DNA from: Basilea psittacipulmonis DSM 24701
Lineage (GTDB): Bacteria; Pseudomonadota; Gammaproteobacteria; Burkholderiales; Burkholderiaceae_B
DNA length: 64,000 nt
Reading direction: 5' to 3'
Assembly: GCF_000743945.1 (NCBI RefSeq)
Contig: NZ_CP009238.1
Coordinates: forward strand, 62,001-126,000
Positions 16,124 to 27,137 of the stretch are shown piece by piece; position 1 is the stretch's first letter, and every line of letters begins with the position of its first letter. The position numbers were made by a program, and so were the translations under genes. The notes under the pieces are model-generated. The model saw nothing but the letters and a program-made list of their open reading frames with translations, was not told where the DNA came from and searched no databases.

Positions 16124-18226
16124 ATGGCTCGTAAAACCCCCATTGAACGTTATCGTAACATTGGTATTTCTGCTCACATTGATGCAGGTAAAACAACCAC
16201 TACTGAGCGTATTTTGTTCTACACAGGTGTAAACCACAAAATCGGTGAAGTGCATGATGGTGCTGCAACGATGGACTGGATGGAGCAAGAGCAAGAGCGT
16301 GGTATTACTATTACCTCTGCTGCGACGACTGCATTCTGGCGTGGTATGGCTGGTGATTGGCCTGAACACCGTATTAACATTATTGATACCCCAGGACACG
16401 TAGATTTCACTATTGAGGTGGAACGTTCTATGCGTGTATTGGACGGTGCTTGCATGGTGTATTGTGCGGTAGGTGGTGTGCAGCCACAGTCTGAAACAGT
16501 ATGGCGTCAAGCGAATAAGTACCGTGTACCTCGTTTAGCGTTCGTGAACAAAATGGACCGTACCGGTGCGAATTTCTACAAAGTTGTTGACCAAATGAAA
16601 ACACGTCTTCGTGGTAATCCAGTGCCTATCGTATTGCCGATTGGTGCAGAAGATCAGTTTAAAGGCGTGATTGATTTGATCAAAATGAAACAGATCATTT
16701 GGGATGATGAGTCTCAAGGTGTGAAGTTTGAATACGCGGATATTCCTGCTGATATGCAAGCCGAAGCCCAAAAATGGCGTGAACAAATGGTTGAATCAGC
16801 AGCGGAAGCCTCAGAAGAGTTGATGAACAAATACCTTGAAGAAGGTGATTTGAGCGAAGCAGATATTATCAAAGGTCTTCGTGCTCGTACGATCGCTTGC
16901 GAAATCCAGCCAATGCTTTGCGGTACAGCGTTTAAAAACAAAGGTGTACAACGTATGTTGGACGCTGTGGTTGAATTGTTACCATCACCAAAAGATGTAC
17001 CTCCAATCCAAGGTGAAGATGATGAGGGTAACCAAGTCGTTCGTCACGCAGATGACAAAGAACCGTTTGCTGCATTAGCGTTTAAATTGATGACTGACCC
17101 ATTCGTTGGTCAATTAACGTTCATTCGCGTATATTCTGGCGTATTAACGTCAGGTGACACAGTGTATAACTCTGTGAAGATGAAGAAAGAACGTATTGGT
17201 CGTATTTTGCAGATGCATGCGAACAACCGTGCTGAGATTAAAGAAATTTTGGCAGGCGACATCGCTGCGGTGGTTGGTTTGAAAGAAGTGACAACGGGTG
17301 AAACACTTTGTGATGTGAACTCTCACGTGGTACTAGAACGTATGGAGTTCCCAGATCCAGTGATTTCTCAGGCGGTTGAACCTAAATCTAAAGCTGACCA
17401 AGAGAAAATGGGCTTGGCATTATCTCGTTTGGCACAGGAAGACCCATCTTTCCGCGTGAAAACGGATGAAGAATCTGGTCAAACCATTATCTCTGGTATG
17501 GGTGAGTTACACCTAGACATCATTATTGACCGTATGAAACGTGAATTTGGTGTGGAAGCCAACGTCGGTAAACCTCAAGTAGCTTATCGTGAAACGATTC
17601 GTAAAGTTTGCGAAGAGGCTGAGGGTAAATTCGTTAAGCAGTCTGGTGGTCGTGGTCAATACGGTCACGTGGTGCTTAAACTTGAACCTATGGAGCCAGG
17701 TAGCGGTTACGAATTCGTAGATGCTATTAAAGGCGGTGTGGTACCTCGTGAATTTATCCCTGCCGTGGACAAAGGTGTTCAAGAAACATTGAGTTCAGGT
17801 GTGGTAGCGGGTTACCCAGTTGTTGACGTTAAAGTGACGTTGCATTTTGGTTCGTACCACGATGTGGACTCTAACGAAAACGCGTTCCGTATGGCGGCTT
17901 CTATGGCATTTAAAGAGGGTATGCGTAAAGCATCGCCTGTACTTCTTGAGCCAATGATGGCGGTGGAAGTAGAAACGCCAGAAGATTATGCAGGTACGGT
18001 CATGGGTGACTTGTCTTCTCGTCGTGGTATGGTTCAAGGTATGGACGATATCCCTGGCGGCGGCAAGATCGTAAAAGCAGAAGTGCCTCTAGCTGAAATG
18101 TTTGGTTATGCGACTAACTTGCGTTCTTTGACTCAAGGTCGTGCAACTTACACAATGGAATTTAAGCACTACGCTGAAGCACCTAAGAACGTTGCTGATG
18201 AAGTCATCAGTGCACGTAATAAGTAA
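16124..18226 (+). CDS. fusA: elongation factor G
   Basis: 700 residues. A GTPase that drives translocation on the ribosome. The G1 motif [11 protein letters not shown]2/G3 region ([18 protein letters not shown]) and G4 NKMDR are intact, followed by domains II-V with [10 protein letters not shown] in domain III and GGRGQYGHV at the start of domain IV. It starts 15 bases after rpsG with an AAAGGA site, as usual in the str operon. Confidence 0.98.
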   Translation: MARKTPIERYRNIGISAHIDAGKTTTTERILFYTGVNHKIGEVHDGAATMDWMEQEQERGITITSAATTAFWRGMAGDWPEHRINIIDTPGHVDFTIEVERSMRVLDGACMVYCAVGGVQPQSETVWRQANKYRVPRLAFVNKMDRTGANFYKVVDQMKTRLRGNPVPIVLPIGAEDQFKGVIDLIKMKQIIWDDESQGVKFEYADIPADMQAEAQKWREQMVESAAEASEELMNKYLEEGDLSEADIIKGLRARTIACEIQPMLCGTAFKNKGVQRMLDAVVELLPSPKDVPPIQGEDDEGNQVVRHADDKEPFAALAFKLMTDPFVGQLTFIRVYSGVLTSGDTVYNSVKMKKERIGRILQMHANNRAEIKEILAGDIAAVVGLKEVTTGETLCDVNSHVVLERMEFPDPVISQAVEPKSKADQEKMGLALSRLAQEDPSFRVKTDEESGQTIISGMGELHLDIIIDRMKREFGVEANVGKPQVAYRETIRKVCEEAEGKFVKQSGGRGQYGHVVLKLEPMEPGSGYEFVDAIKGGVVPREFIPAVDKGVQETLSSGVVAGYPVVDVKVTLHFGSYHDVDSNENAFRMAASMAFKEGMRKASPVLLEPMMAVEVETPEDYAGTVMGDLSSRRGMVQGMDDIPGGGKIVKAEVPLAEMFGYATNLRSLTQGRATYTMEFKHYAEAPKNVADEVISARNK

Positions 18227-18291
18227 TTAACCGAGTAAGCTACTTGTGATGAGTAGCTTACGTTTAACTTTTTTGATTTATTGGAAATATT

Positions 18292-19482
18292 ATGGCAAAG
18301 AGTAAGTTTGAACGTACCAAGCCACACGTAAACGTCGGTACGATTGGTCACGTTGACCACGGTAAAACAACTTTAACAGCAGCGATCACCACGATTTTGG
18401 CGAAGAAATTCGGCGGTGAAGCTAAAGACTATTCACAGATTGATGCGGCTCCTGAAGAGCGTGCACGTGGTATTACGATTAACACGGCTCACGTTGAGTA
18501 CGAAACAGCTAATCGTCACTACGCACACGTTGACTGCCCAGGACACGCTGACTACGTGAAGAACATGATTACGGGTGCAGCACAGATGGACGGTGCGATC
18601 CTTGTGTGTTCAGCTGCAGACGGTCCAATGCCACAAACACGTGAGCACATTCTTTTGAGCCGTCAGGTAGGTGTACCTTACATCGTTGTGTTCTTGAACA
18701 AAGCGGACATGGTTGACGATGAAGAATTGATGGACTTAGTAGAGATGGAGGTGCGTGAGTTGTTGAGCAGCTACGACTTCCCAGGTGACGATACACCTGT
18801 GGTTAAAGGTTCTGCTAAGTTGGCTCTTGAGGGTGATACAGGTCCTTTGGGCGAACAAGCGATCATGGCATTGGCTGAAGCATTAGACAGCTACATTCCT
18901 ACACCAGAGCGTGCAGTTGACGGTACATTCTTGATGCCAGTAGAGGACGTGTTCTCTATTTCTGGTCGTGGTACAGTGGTAACAGGTCGTGTAGAGCGTG
19001 GTGTGATCAAAGTTGGCGAAGAGATCGAAATCGTGGGTATTCGTCCAACAGCGAAAACAACATGTACAGGTGTAGAGATGTTCCGCAAATTGCTAGACGA
19101 AGGTCAAGCAGGTGATAACGTGGGTATCTTGTTGCGTGGTACCAAACGTGAAGAAGTAGAGCGTGGTCAAGTATTGGCGAAACCAGGTTCTATCACACCA
19201 CACACTAAATTCTCAGCAGAAGTGTATATTCTTTCAAAAGAAGAGGGTGGTCGTCATACGCCATTCTTCCAAGGTTATCGTCCACAGTTCTACTTCCGTA
19301 CAACGGACGTAACCGGTACGATTACACTACCAGCTGATAAAGAGATGGTATTGCCAGGCGATAACGTTGCAATGGACGTTGAGTTGATTGTGCCTATCGC
19401 GATGGAAGAAGGCTTACGTTTTGCGATCCGTGAAGGTGGTCGTACAGTAGGCGCTGGCGTGGTGTCTAAAATCACTGCATAA
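18292..19482 (+). CDS. tuf: elongation factor Tu
   Basis: 396 residues. The GTPase that delivers aminoacyl-tRNA. G1 [14 protein letters not shown]2 [13 protein letters not shown]3 [13 protein letters not shown]4 [10 protein letters not shown] and the C-terminal [13 protein letters not shown] are all present. Beta-proteobacteria often carry two tuf copies; only one lies in this window. Confidence 0.98.
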   Translation: MAKSKFERTKPHVNVGTIGHVDHGKTTLTAAITTILAKKFGGEAKDYSQIDAAPEERARGITINTAHVEYETANRHYAHVDCPGHADYVKNMITGAAQMDGAILVCSAADGPMPQTREHILLSRQVGVPYIVVFLNKADMVDDEELMDLVEMEVRELLSSYDFPGDDTPVVKGSAKLALEGDTGPLGEQAIMALAEALDSYIPTPERAVDGTFLMPVEDVFSISGRGTVVTGRVERGVIKVGEEIEIVGIRPTAKTTCTGVEMFRKLLDEGQAGDNVGILLRGTKREEVERGQVLAKPGSITPHTKFSAEVYILSKEEGGRHTPFFQGYRPQFYFRTTDVTGTITLPADKEMVLPGDNVAMDVELIVPIAMEEGLRFAIREGGRTVGAGVVSKITA

Positions 19483-19557
19483 TTTAAAAAAGCTTGCCAC
19501 TAGTGATTGGCTTGTGGCAGGTCATGTTCTTTAATTTTGTTCTTTTTAGGAAACGTT

Positions 19558-19869
19558 ATGAAAAACCAACAAATTCGTATTCGTCTTAAAGCGTTTGATT
19601 ATAAATTAATCGATCAATCTGCTGCGGAAATCGTTGAAACTGCAAAACGTACAGGTGCAGTAGTACGTGGTCCTGTTCCACTACCTACTCGTATCAAGCG
19701 TTACGACGTATTGCGTTCACCACATGTGAACAAAACTTCTCGTGATCAGTTTGAAATTCGTACACACCAACGTTTAATGGATATCATCGATCCAACGGAT
19801 AAAACAGTAGATGCTTTAATGCGTTTAGATTTGCCGGCTGGTGTAGATGTAGAAATCAAACTACAGTAA
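19558..19869 (+). CDS. rpsJ: 30S ribosomal protein S10
   Basis: 103 residues from the ATG at 19558 ([14 protein letters not shown]), preceded by TTTAGGAAACGTT; an upstream in-frame start at 19507 is not plausible. Standard length, with [18 protein letters not shown] in the NusE loop. S10 also acts in transcription antitermination as NusE. It sits at the end of the str operon and is followed directly by a terminator, without rplC and the rest of the S10 operon. Confidence 0.97.
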   Translation: MKNQQIRIRLKAFDYKLIDQSAAEIVETAKRTGAVVRGPVPLPTRIKRYDVLRSPHVNKTSRDQFEIRTHQRLMDIIDPTDKTVDALMRLDLPAGVDVEIKLQ

Positions 19870-19892
19870 TCGAATCATTACGTTGTGAATAT

Positions 19893-19921
19893 AAAAGCCT
19901 CCGAAATACGGGGGCTTTTTT
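19893..19921 (+). terminator. rho-independent terminator after rpsJ
   Basis: AAAAGCCTCC pairs with GGGGGCTTTT (one G-T pair) across the loop GAAATAC, followed by T residues, 23 bases after the rpsJ stop. It closes the str operon. Confidence 0.85.
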
Positions 19922-20172
19922 AATGTTTATTGCTGATAAAAATGACAGAATACTTATGTAAAGACTGTATCGGCATAGTCTGCTATTTGGGTTAAAGTTA
20001 GGGTTACACCGTTTAATAAGTGCGTTTCTGAAAAGGAGCATGATTGGTTGAACTGAGGGTAAAGTTTAGAAAGTTGTTGAAGTGTTTGTCATAAGGACTG
20101 ATGGTGTTGACGGTATCAGTCCTTATTGATTATAAGAATTTGATAGGGGGTAAACCGCTATTTAAGTATCCG
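19922..20172. other. intergenic, no gene seen
   Basis: Convergent gap between the rpsJ terminator and mtnN. No ORF, RNA gene or strong repeat could be recognised. The mtnN terminator may lie here, but no clear hairpin with a T-run was found. Confidence 0.4.
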
Positions 20173-20880
20173 CTAAATCTCTCGAATCATTGCTTGTACC
20201 ATTTGTGAAGAATGTTTTGACGCGATGGTGAGAAATTCTTCAAAGCTAATATCTGCTTTTTCATCAGCACTATCGGAGATAGCACGGATGATGACAAAGG
20301 GTGTGTTCAGTACATGACAAGTCTGTGCAATGGAGGCTGCTTCCATTTCGACAGCTTGTGCATCATTAAAATGATGATGGATAGTATGGATTTGTTCTTT
20401 ACTATGAATAAAACTATCACCACTGACAATTAAGCCTGTCTTTACTTGAGCGTTATCAAAATGCTGGGCAGCAGTTTGTGCAGTCATAAGCAATTGCTCA
20501 GAGGAATGATAGCGAGTGGGCAAGGCAGGGACTTGTCCATAATCATATCCAAAAGCGGTCACATCTACATCGTGGTGAGCAACTGTAGCACCAATCACGA
20601 CATCACCAACTTTCAAACCAGATCCAATACCACCTGCACTACCTGTATTAATCACACAGTCAGGTTTAAAGCACTCAATGGCGAGACTGGTAGCAATACT
20701 GGCATTAACCTTGCCAATGCCGCTTAAACATAGGATAATGTCCTTGTTTGCGTACCGTCCTGTATCAATTTGGATTGCACCAAATTGATGTGTTTGTCTA
20801 TTAGATAATGCCTGCTTGAGAATCTCAATCTCTTTTTGCATCGCACCGATAATGGCGATTTTAGAGGGTTTTTCGTTCAT
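20173..20880 (-). CDS. mtnN: 5'-methylthioadenosine/S-adenosylhomocysteine nucleosidase
   Basis: 235 residues from the ATG at 20880 ([17 protein letters not shown]). It cleaves adenine from MTA and SAH, feeding S-ribosylhomocysteine to LuxS. Family motifs are [10 protein letters not shown] at the start, [22 protein letters not shown] (the ribose/catalytic segment) and [10 protein letters not shown] with the catalytic aspartate. The start overlaps the luxS stop by four bases (ATGA), so the two are translationally coupled. Confidence 0.95.
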   Translation of the reverse strand: MNEKPSKIAIIGAMQKEIEILKQALSNRQTHQFGAIQIDTGRYANKDIILCLSGIGKVNASIATSLAIECFKPDCVINTGSAGGIGSGLKVGDVVIGATVAHHDVDVTAFGYDYGQVPALPTRYHSSEQLLMTAQTAAQHFDNAQVKTGLIVSGDSFIHSKEQIHTIHHHFNDAQAVEMEAASIAQTCHVLNTPFVIIRAISDSADEKADISFEEFLTIASKHSSQMVQAMIREI

Positions 20881-21356
20881 GCAAAAATCTCTTCCCATTC
20901 TTGACGATGATCTAAAAGGTATTGGGCGTATTTTTTAGCCCCTTCCAAACTATGACTGGCTGCCCAACCACACTGCACCACGTTACAAGCGGGAACCGCT
21001 GTGGCTTGAACAACATCTTTTAGTGTGTGTTCAATCAAATTTAAAGCGTCTTGGTAATTGGGTATATTTAACAACGTCACATAAAATCCCGTCTGACAAC
21101 CCATTGGGCTAATATCCACGATTTTATCCGAGTGATTACGTGATAATTCCGCCATTAAATGTTCTAGTGAATGTAGTGAGGGCATATCCATATGATCTTG
21201 ATTTGGCTGACAGACGCGTAAATCATATTTATAAATCATGTCGCCATGGTCGCCCTCTGTGACACAAGCTAAACGAACATAGGGGGCTTTTACTTTGGTG
21301 TGGTCTAAATTAAAACTTTCCACATTCATACGTTTTTCAGAAATAATCTCACTCAT
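20877..21356 (-). CDS. luxS: S-ribosylhomocysteine lyase (AI-2 synthase)
   Basis: 159 residues. It converts S-ribosylhomocysteine to homocysteine and the AI-2 precursor DPD. The iron ligands lie in [10 protein letters not shown] and in the C-terminal QCGWAAS segment; [11 protein letters not shown] carries the catalytic cysteine. A good site (AAGGATC) precedes the ATG. The operon luxS-mtnN holds both detoxification steps of the activated methyl cycle. Confidence 0.96.
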   Translation of the reverse strand: MSEIISEKRMNVESFNLDHTKVKAPYVRLACVTEGDHGDMIYKYDLRVCQPNQDHMDMPSLHSLEHLMAELSRNHSDKIVDISPMGCQTGFYVTLLNIPNYQDALNLIEHTLKDVVQATAVPACNVVQCGWAASHSLEGAKKYAQYLLDHRQEWEEIFA

Positions 21357-21999
21357 GTAGGATCCTTATTGGGTTTTTATTGTGTGGTTGATTGTAACAT
21401 TATGCATGGTATCGTAACGTTGTTCAATAAGTAAGTGTTCGAATCGGGACCCTCTTATTTAAATAGACAAGTATGTCCAGTTTATTTCATCACAGAAATA
21501 GCACTATATTAATTTTTAATAATTGTGTTGCTTAGGTGCTGATAAGAATATTATCGATTTTGTGATGAGATTCCTAGTAATTCCAATATTAATAGATAAA
21601 TGCTAAAAAGATGTTATAGCTTAATTTATATAATGTCACTATGAATTTAAATCATATTAATGCTGTTTTATATTCCATTTTACTTATGGGATGACACCAA
21701 CGAATGCTATGTAAATACTATTTATTGTTAGATAGTAAGGGCGTGAAGTTCTATATAGTATTTGGGTAAGTGTTGAGGTTATATGTAGCAAACAAGCAGA
21801 TGTTGAAAATAAGACTAATTCATTATGATCTGTTCTATATTTAATATGTATTACGGTTAATATTGAAATAGCAAATATGTTGACTCAATAGGAGATAATT
21901 GATGATAGTTAGACAAACAGTTCTCTTTATTTTAAAGCTTTAAAAAAGCCTAAGAATACTTTGTTATGAGGTGATTAAAGATGCATTAAAAAAAGGAAA
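21357..21999. other. AT-rich intergenic region, no gene seen
   Basis: About 640 bp between the luxS promoter and the fimbrial operon terminator. It is distinctly more AT-rich than its neighbours and holds only very short frames (for example 17 codons from 21641). The luxS promoter probably lies in its first 60 bp (CATAAT on the minus strand near 21400). No repeats or RNA were recognised. The composition would fit an old insertion boundary next to the fimbrial genes. Confidence 0.45.
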
Positions 22000-22029
22000 T
22001 AAAATAAAAAAGCGGTTATTCATAACCGC
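22000..22029 (-). terminator. terminator of the fimbrial operon
   Basis: GCGGTTAT (22012-22019) and ATAACCGC (22022-22029) form a perfect 8-bp stem. On the minus strand it is followed by six T and more T-rich sequence, just after the adhesin stop at 22038. Confidence 0.85.
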
Positions 22030-22037
22030 CAGAAATT

Positions 22038-23084
22038 TTATCGATAGTAAATGTCGTAGATCATTTGAGCTGATACGCTACCCGCAGTAGGTGTACCATT
22101 TTTGACATATTTAACTGTAAAGTTTTTGGTTACCATGCCTGTTCCAGCAATGCTTGAAGCAAAAACGCTGACATTACTTCCTGTTGTATCAATAATAGGT
22201 AAGCTTAAACTCTTGCCATATGTTAAAGCAGTAGTGGAGTCGCTTGGATAAATTTTTAAGCCAACACCTTTTGCTGTTGAAGTAGAAGATAAAGAAAGGA
22301 CTTGAGAGGTGTTGGCGGTATTATTGGCATCAGTGACCGATATATATGCCGTATTAGCGGTAGCACTGCCACAATTTAATGAAATAGGAAATTCTCCGCC
22401 TGTTACTTCTGTGTCAGAGTTTAGTTTACCGACAAATATAGGTGTTAAATTAACGGTTTGCTCAGTGGCAGATGCTAGAGAGCATGTTTTTCCCAATGAG
22501 ATAGATCCAGCAGTTGATTTCATATAGAATGTTGTTGATTGAAATTCATTCAAACCCATAGTCTGACTTCTATCCACGTTATATCTATCATCAGTACAGT
22601 TTGTCTGAGCATTTACTAGGTTGATATTAGTTAAATCAATGGTATCAGCATTAAAAATAGCAGTTGGGTTTAGCGTTAAAATCATGCGAACACGTAATGA
22701 TGCATTCTTGTTGATAGTGGGAATAGTACTAGCTATCCACCCAGATGCAAGTTGCGTCCACGTTCCATTATTTACACTGTAATATAATGCCGGAGAGAAA
22801 TAACGATATAAAATACTATCAGTTGTATTAAATCTAAAATCCATGCGATAGTTTGAGCGACTATAATAATTATTATCATTTTTGGCACATAAATCGATCC
22901 CTACATTATTTGCCAATGTAGCCGTATAAGTGATTTTTAAACTTGAACCTGAACCACTAATTTCTGGTCCGACATTAAGCGTTTTATCTACTCTACAATA
23001 AGTGCCCCAGCAAGAACCATAACCAGCCCAAGAAAGATGAGAAATAAAACAAAGAACGAAGAGAATAATCAATCTTTTTAACAT
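22038..23084 (-). CDS. fimbrial tip adhesin
   Basis: 348 residues with a signal peptide (cleavage after HLSWA). An N-terminal domain of about 190 residues has several cysteines and no similarity that I recognise; it is probably a receptor-binding domain. It is followed by a pilin-type domain starting near SISLGKTCSLA and ending in the chaperone-binding strand SAQMIYDIYYR. This two-domain build and last place in the operon are typical of chaperone-usher tip adhesins. The ligand is unknown. It starts nine bases after the usher stop. Confidence 0.8.
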   Translation of the reverse strand: MLKRLIILFVLCFISHLSWAGYGSCWGTYCRVDKTLNVGPEISGSGSSLKITYTATLANNVGIDLCAKNDNNYYSRSNYRMDFRFNTTDSILYRYFSPALYYSVNNGTWTQLASGWIASTIPTINKNASLRVRMILTLNPTAIFNADTIDLTNINLVNAQTNCTDDRYNVDRSQTMGLNEFQSTTFYMKSTAGSISLGKTCSLASATEQTVNLTPIFVGKLNSDTEVTGGEFPISLNCGSATANTAYISVTDANNTANTSQVLSLSSTSTAKGVGLKIYPSDSTTALTYGKSLSLPIIDTTGSNVSVFASSIAGTGMVTKNFTVKYVKNGTPTAGSVSAQMIYDIYYR

Positions 23085-23093
23085 ACAAACACC

Positions 23094-25628
23094 TTAATCA
23101 CAAGTAACCGGAATAATCACAGGAGTCGTGCTATTTTGTTTATCGTTAGGAATACGATAGTTGATGCGGCAACTTTGTTCACCCCAGCTAAGTTGAAGTT
23201 TACCTGAAGCAGGAGCGCCACGAGTATAAATACGACCACCTTGTGCAACGATACCAATATGTTGTCCTTTACTATCAAACACTTCTGTTCCGATAGGTGG
23301 AATACGGTCGGTATTTTTGATCTCGAAGAATACCACTGAACCTGTGGTGGTTTCAAAATTAACTAATAAAGCAGTATTTGCGCGTGGAATTACCTCTTGA
23401 TTTGTTGCTGATAATTCAACGGTGTCAGGAACAGAGTTAATATCCAAGCCTACGTTATTGATAGCGTAAGGCGTTAGATATGGCATAATACCATTACCAA
23501 ATCTATCAATCTCATTGCCGATAGATCCAGTAATCTTCGCACCTTTGGCACCCTTAGCATGGATGATCGCGAAAGTGTTGCCCAGACTGTTTGTAAATGT
23601 CACCCCTTTAGGATGGGCGACGATTGCACCAGATACGCCAAGTGATATCTGCTGACTACCATCATTTGATTTTGTAAAGCCACCGTCAAGACGAGCATAA
23701 GGACTTGCATAGCTATTATTAAAGCTAAACGAGTTGTGGCGAGATTGTGACTGGTGATTAAATGACATACTATAAGTGTATTGACTTTCCTTACCTAAGC
23801 TACCAGATAGGTTTGTATTGGTCGTTACACCATTCAAGCGACTATGCGTCAAGCTTTGAGAAACATAAGTGCTGTTGTCTGAACCTAAAGGCATCGATAA
23901 AGATAGATAAATCTGACGATCACGCTCACCAGTACTATTGCGAGTTTGATAGAAAGAAATATTGTAGTTAATATTCTTGTATTTGTTGCTATACCCAACT
24001 TGGTAATCGAACTGGCGTTTGTTACTACTCCAATAAGTGCTGGTACTGCCTGTTAGATATAGGTGACCCCAATTATCTTTGAGTTTTTGATCAATAGTTA
24101 CTTGGAACTGGTTCTTAGGTCTATAGCTGAATAGACGATGATTAATCTTTCTAGGCTCGTAGAAATAATCTCTATTATGTTCGATGAAGTCTGTTAAGCT
24201 ATAGTAACCATTTGACAAATAACGATAAGCCGCTACAGTTAAATTGGTGTTTGTTGGATTTATGCGTGTGTTGTAAGATGCATAGAGATTGTAACCTTTA
24301 ATCCTATCACTCTTACCGGCTGAATTTAAGTGTTCAGGGGAGAATTTGGCACTGGAGAATGTTGCATTGGTTACAAATGCACCGATTGGCGTATTGAAGG
24401 AGATGCCAAATAATTCTGAATGATAGTTGTTTGATAAGATAGTACCTAAGTTTACGGTTAAGCCATTAGTGACACCGTACTGCCATGTACCTTGCAATAC
24501 TTTTTCTTTGTATAGTCGGTTGGCATAGCGATAACGACCTGCTGCAATGACATAACGGCTGTATCCAGGACGAATAAGCTGTGCGGTAGCTGTATAAGGT
24601 ACAGTGAATCGACGTACTTCACCATTAGATTCACGAATTTCTACTTCAAGATCGCCAGCGTAGCCTGTTGGATATAAGTCGTCGATGACAAATGGGCCAG
24701 CAGGCACCGATACTTCTTTTAATACATTACCATTTTGACGAACGGTGACTAAGGCATTAGAGTTTGCAATACCTCTAATGGTGGGTGCGTAACCTCTTTC
24801 AGAGGTGGCTAACATGCGGTCATCGGATGCTAGCTGTGCCCCACGGATAGAAATTGCATCCATCACCGTACTGTTAGTGGTAAAGTCACCAATGGTAAGT
24901 TGACCTCTAACGGTAGCAATATCTCGTTGGATATAGGTTGAATTACTTTGATAATGCTGACGTTTACCATTCACCCATGATTGAGAACCACGATGACGGA
25001 ATGCCCAACTTCCAATATTAAAGCCTGTATCTAGGCTGAGGTATGTTTGGTTGTAGTGCTTGTTATTCGTTTTTGTGTCATAGTGATTCGCATAATAACG
25101 AATAAATGCCACAGGTACTCCTGTTTGCCAACGTGAAGGAGAGATGTATCCTCTTGGGCGTTGAACGACAAATGCTTGAGGAATTTCTACAGACAGATTT
25201 AATGTACTAACATCAAAATTTACTTTTGCCTCAGGAACTACTTGAGAAAAGAGTAAACAGTCTTGCACAGGCTTAGCAGAGTGGATGGCATCTGATGTTA
25301 AATCCAATGCGGTCATTAGTTCTGGTGAGGCACATAACTGTGCTAAGTGATGATCCCTGCTTTCAATGAATTTTAGATTAATACGACCTCTGTGTTCACC
25401 GTTTAAATTGATATCTGCAATATAGTTACCCGCACCAACAGGGTTGCTGTAACTAAAGCGACTGACATCAATAGTATTACCTGCTATGCTTTGTAGAAAG
25501 TGCGGGTCAAATTCAATGAACTCCTCATCGGCCCATGCTGTATAGGGAATAAGACCTATCAACATGATGGCAGAATAGATTTTCGTCAATCTATGCGAAG
25601 ATGTTATTGTCCGTTTATTCTTTTTCAT
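23094..25628 (-). CDS. fimbrial outer membrane usher
   Basis: 844 residues of the FimD/PapC family. Signal peptide ending YTAWA, N-terminal chaperone-binding domain (FDPHFLQ, then SRFSYSNPVGAGNYIADINLNG), a 24-strand pore region with the plug segment around APTIRGIANSNALVTV and FVIDDLYPTGYAGDLEV, and two C-terminal domains with the paired cysteines near EQSCRIN and VTCD. It secretes and assembles pilins delivered by the chaperone encoded just upstream. Confidence 0.96.
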   Translation of the reverse strand: MKKNKRTITSSHRLTKIYSAIMLIGLIPYTAWADEEFIEFDPHFLQSIAGNTIDVSRFSYSNPVGAGNYIADINLNGEHRGRINLKFIESRDHHLAQLCASPELMTALDLTSDAIHSAKPVQDCLLFSQVVPEAKVNFDVSTLNLSVEIPQAFVVQRPRGYISPSRWQTGVPVAFIRYYANHYDTKTNNKHYNQTYLSLDTGFNIGSWAFRHRGSQSWVNGKRQHYQSNSTYIQRDIATVRGQLTIGDFTTNSTVMDAISIRGAQLASDDRMLATSERGYAPTIRGIANSNALVTVRQNGNVLKEVSVPAGPFVIDDLYPTGYAGDLEVEIRESNGEVRRFTVPYTATAQLIRPGYSRYVIAAGRYRYANRLYKEKVLQGTWQYGVTNGLTVNLGTILSNNYHSELFGISFNTPIGAFVTNATFSSAKFSPEHLNSAGKSDRIKGYNLYASYNTRINPTNTNLTVAAYRYLSNGYYSLTDFIEHNRDYFYEPRKINHRLFSYRPKNQFQVTIDQKLKDNWGHLYLTGSTSTYWSSNKRQFDYQVGYSNKYKNINYNISFYQTRNSTGERDRQIYLSLSMPLGSDNSTYVSQSLTHSRLNGVTTNTNLSGSLGKESQYTYSMSFNHQSQSRHNSFSFNNSYASPYARLDGGFTKSNDGSQQISLGVSGAIVAHPKGVTFTNSLGNTFAIIHAKGAKGAKITGSIGNEIDRFGNGIMPYLTPYAINNVGLDINSVPDTVELSATNQEVIPRANTALLVNFETTTGSVVFFEIKNTDRIPPIGTEVFDSKGQHIGIVAQGGRIYTRGAPASGKLQLSWGEQSCRINYRIPNDKQNSTTPVIIPVTCD

Positions 25629-25703
25629 GATACATCTCTGGTTATGTCCTGTCGCCTATAAGCATACAAAACGACCATTTATCCATAAAGAACAGCATAA
25701 AGA

Positions 25704-26432
25704 TTAGTGAAGTTCTGTTGTTCCTTTAGTACGACCACCGTAATCATTGATCGTTGTCCATATTATTTCTTTTGCTGATTTGATCGGGCTATTTAACAAG
25801 AAACGAGCTTGAGAAAAAGGGGCGACCATATCAGCATTGGGTGCTTGAATTTTCTTGCCGTTTTGTAGGGCATATAACGTTCCATACGTAATATAGTAGG
25901 GAGTAGGATTGTCTGCCACTAAATAAGTTTTGCCTTTACTGTTTTCCAATGACCATTTCACTTGTTGGTACGCTTCACTAGGAGAAATGCTTAATGTCGT
26001 TGGACGGAAAAATAATTTAATGCGACTGCGGATGGCAATCTGCAAATAATTCGGAGAGGCTTCCCCTGCTTTAGGTTTAGGCGGAATGTCTAACACATTC
26101 ACATAAAAAATTGATTCACGATCGGTTGGCAATGGTTCACCAGTATAAGTAATACGTAAAGTTTGTCCTTTGCCATTATCTACCCGCGCAACGGGAGGTG
26201 TAACAACAAAAGGAGCGGTAATTTTTTCTGGGCTGGCATCAGGATTGCCGTTATCGATCCAAACTTGTACTAAAGATGGACGTTTACCTGAATTAGTTAA
26301 TTCTAAGCTGACGCTTTTCTGATCGGAGGGATAAATAACGCGTGTGGCCATGATCACATTCGCTTGACCTTGTACAAAACACAATACAAAAAATATGGCT
26401 ACGAAAAAACGATAAAATCCACGTGCTAGCAT
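25704..26432 (-). CDS. periplasmic fimbrial chaperone
   Basis: 242 residues of the PapD/FimC family with two Ig-like domains and a signal peptide (cleavage near QGQA). The chaperone signature is present as ESIFYVNVLDIPPK and AIRSRIKLFFRP, which includes the residues that anchor the pilin C-terminus. The short F1-G1 loop suits the FGS class (rod-like pili). It lies between pilin and usher in the operon. Confidence 0.95.
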   Translation of the reverse strand: MLARGFYRFFVAIFFVLCFVQGQANVIMATRVIYPSDQKSVSLELTNSGKRPSLVQVWIDNGNPDASPEKITAPFVVTPPVARVDNGKGQTLRITYTGEPLPTDRESIFYVNVLDIPPKPKAGEASPNYLQIAIRSRIKLFFRPTTLSISPSEAYQQVKWSLENSKGKTYLVADNPTPYYITYGTLYALQNGKKIQAPNADMVAPFSQARFLLNSPIKSAKEIIWTTINDYGGRTKGTTELH

Positions 26433-26461
26433 TATCTCACCTAAAAAATTGGATAAAAACG

Positions 26462-26487
26462 AGGTGGGTGAATTATCCCGCCCACCT
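26462..26487 (-). terminator. intra-operon hairpin after the pilin gene
   Basis: AGGTGGG (26462-26468) and CCCACCT (26481-26487) form a 7-bp stem in the 72-bp pilin-chaperone gap; on the minus strand it is followed by CGTTTTTATCC. It could be a partial terminator or a 3'-stabilising stem that keeps pilin mRNA in excess over the downstream genes. Confidence 0.6.
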
Positions 26488-26504
26488 AATACTTCTAAAG
26501 TAGA

Positions 26505-27059
26505 TTATTTGTAAACTACAGAGAAGTTAGCAATTGCTTGAACGTCACCTGCTGTAGCTTGTCCTGTTGCATAGTAACGAGCTGAGAATGGAATTTTTGT
26601 TTCAGCAGATGTACTAGATTTATCTAAATTCTTGTAGTTGATACTAGCAGTTGCATTTGCATCACCTACTTTAATCGCTGAGCCATCTTCGTTAACCAAT
26701 TGGATATTAACATTACTAGCTTTTGGAGAAGTTGAAGCTTGGTTAATTAATGTACCAGTTGCTGCATCAACATTGTTGTCTAGTTTCCACTGAATACCAC
26801 CAGCAGTTACGCTATCACCAGTAGAACAACCAGTAATGATTAATTCAAAGCCAGTATCACCAGTTGTATTGCCTGCTGTAGTTAATTCGCTTGACGGAAC
26901 GCTAGGTAAACTAACAACTTTGTTTTCATCATCTGATTTAATAATACAAGTTGTATCAACTACTTTACCATTAAAAGTTACTTTACCACTGTTGGCAGCA
27001 AATGCAACTTGAGCCGACAAACCAGCTAGGATTGCAGAAGTTAGCAATAGTTTTTTCAT
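26505..27059 (-). CDS. major fimbrial subunit (type 1-like pilin)
   Basis: 184 residues. The signal peptide ends AQVAFA. The mature protein has the typical donor-strand segment (SGKVTFNGKVVD), the conserved disulfide cysteines (VDTTCII and ITGCSTG) and the C-terminal beta-zipper motif ANFSVVYK with the penultimate tyrosine. It is the only pilin in the operon and the first gene. A C8 tract lies about 100 bp upstream on the coding strand, suggesting phase-variable transcription. Confidence 0.93.
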   Translation of the reverse strand: MKKLLLTSAILAGLSAQVAFAANSGKVTFNGKVVDTTCIIKSDDENKVVSLPSVPSSELTTAGNTTGDTGFELIITGCSTGDSVTAGGIQWKLDNNVDAATGTLINQASTSPKASNVNIQLVNEDGSAIKVGDANATASINYKNLDKSSTSAETKIPFSARYYATGQATAGDVQAIANFSVVYK

Positions 27060-27137
27060 GTCAAATTTCCTTGTTTATTTAAAAACATTAAGACCAAAAT
27101 GGAATATTTCATTCATTAAAAATGAAACGTATTGGCT

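Noticed and set aside
21435..21460. tRNA T-arm-like word (GTTCGAATC) near 21440, possible attachment site
   Set aside because: The flanking bases do not pair as a T-stem and no tRNA body, integrase or second copy was found.
23117..23356. 79-codon frame in the usher gene that might suggest a frameshift
   Set aside because: The usher frame itself is complete to its conserved C-terminal cysteine, so the other frame is a shadow.
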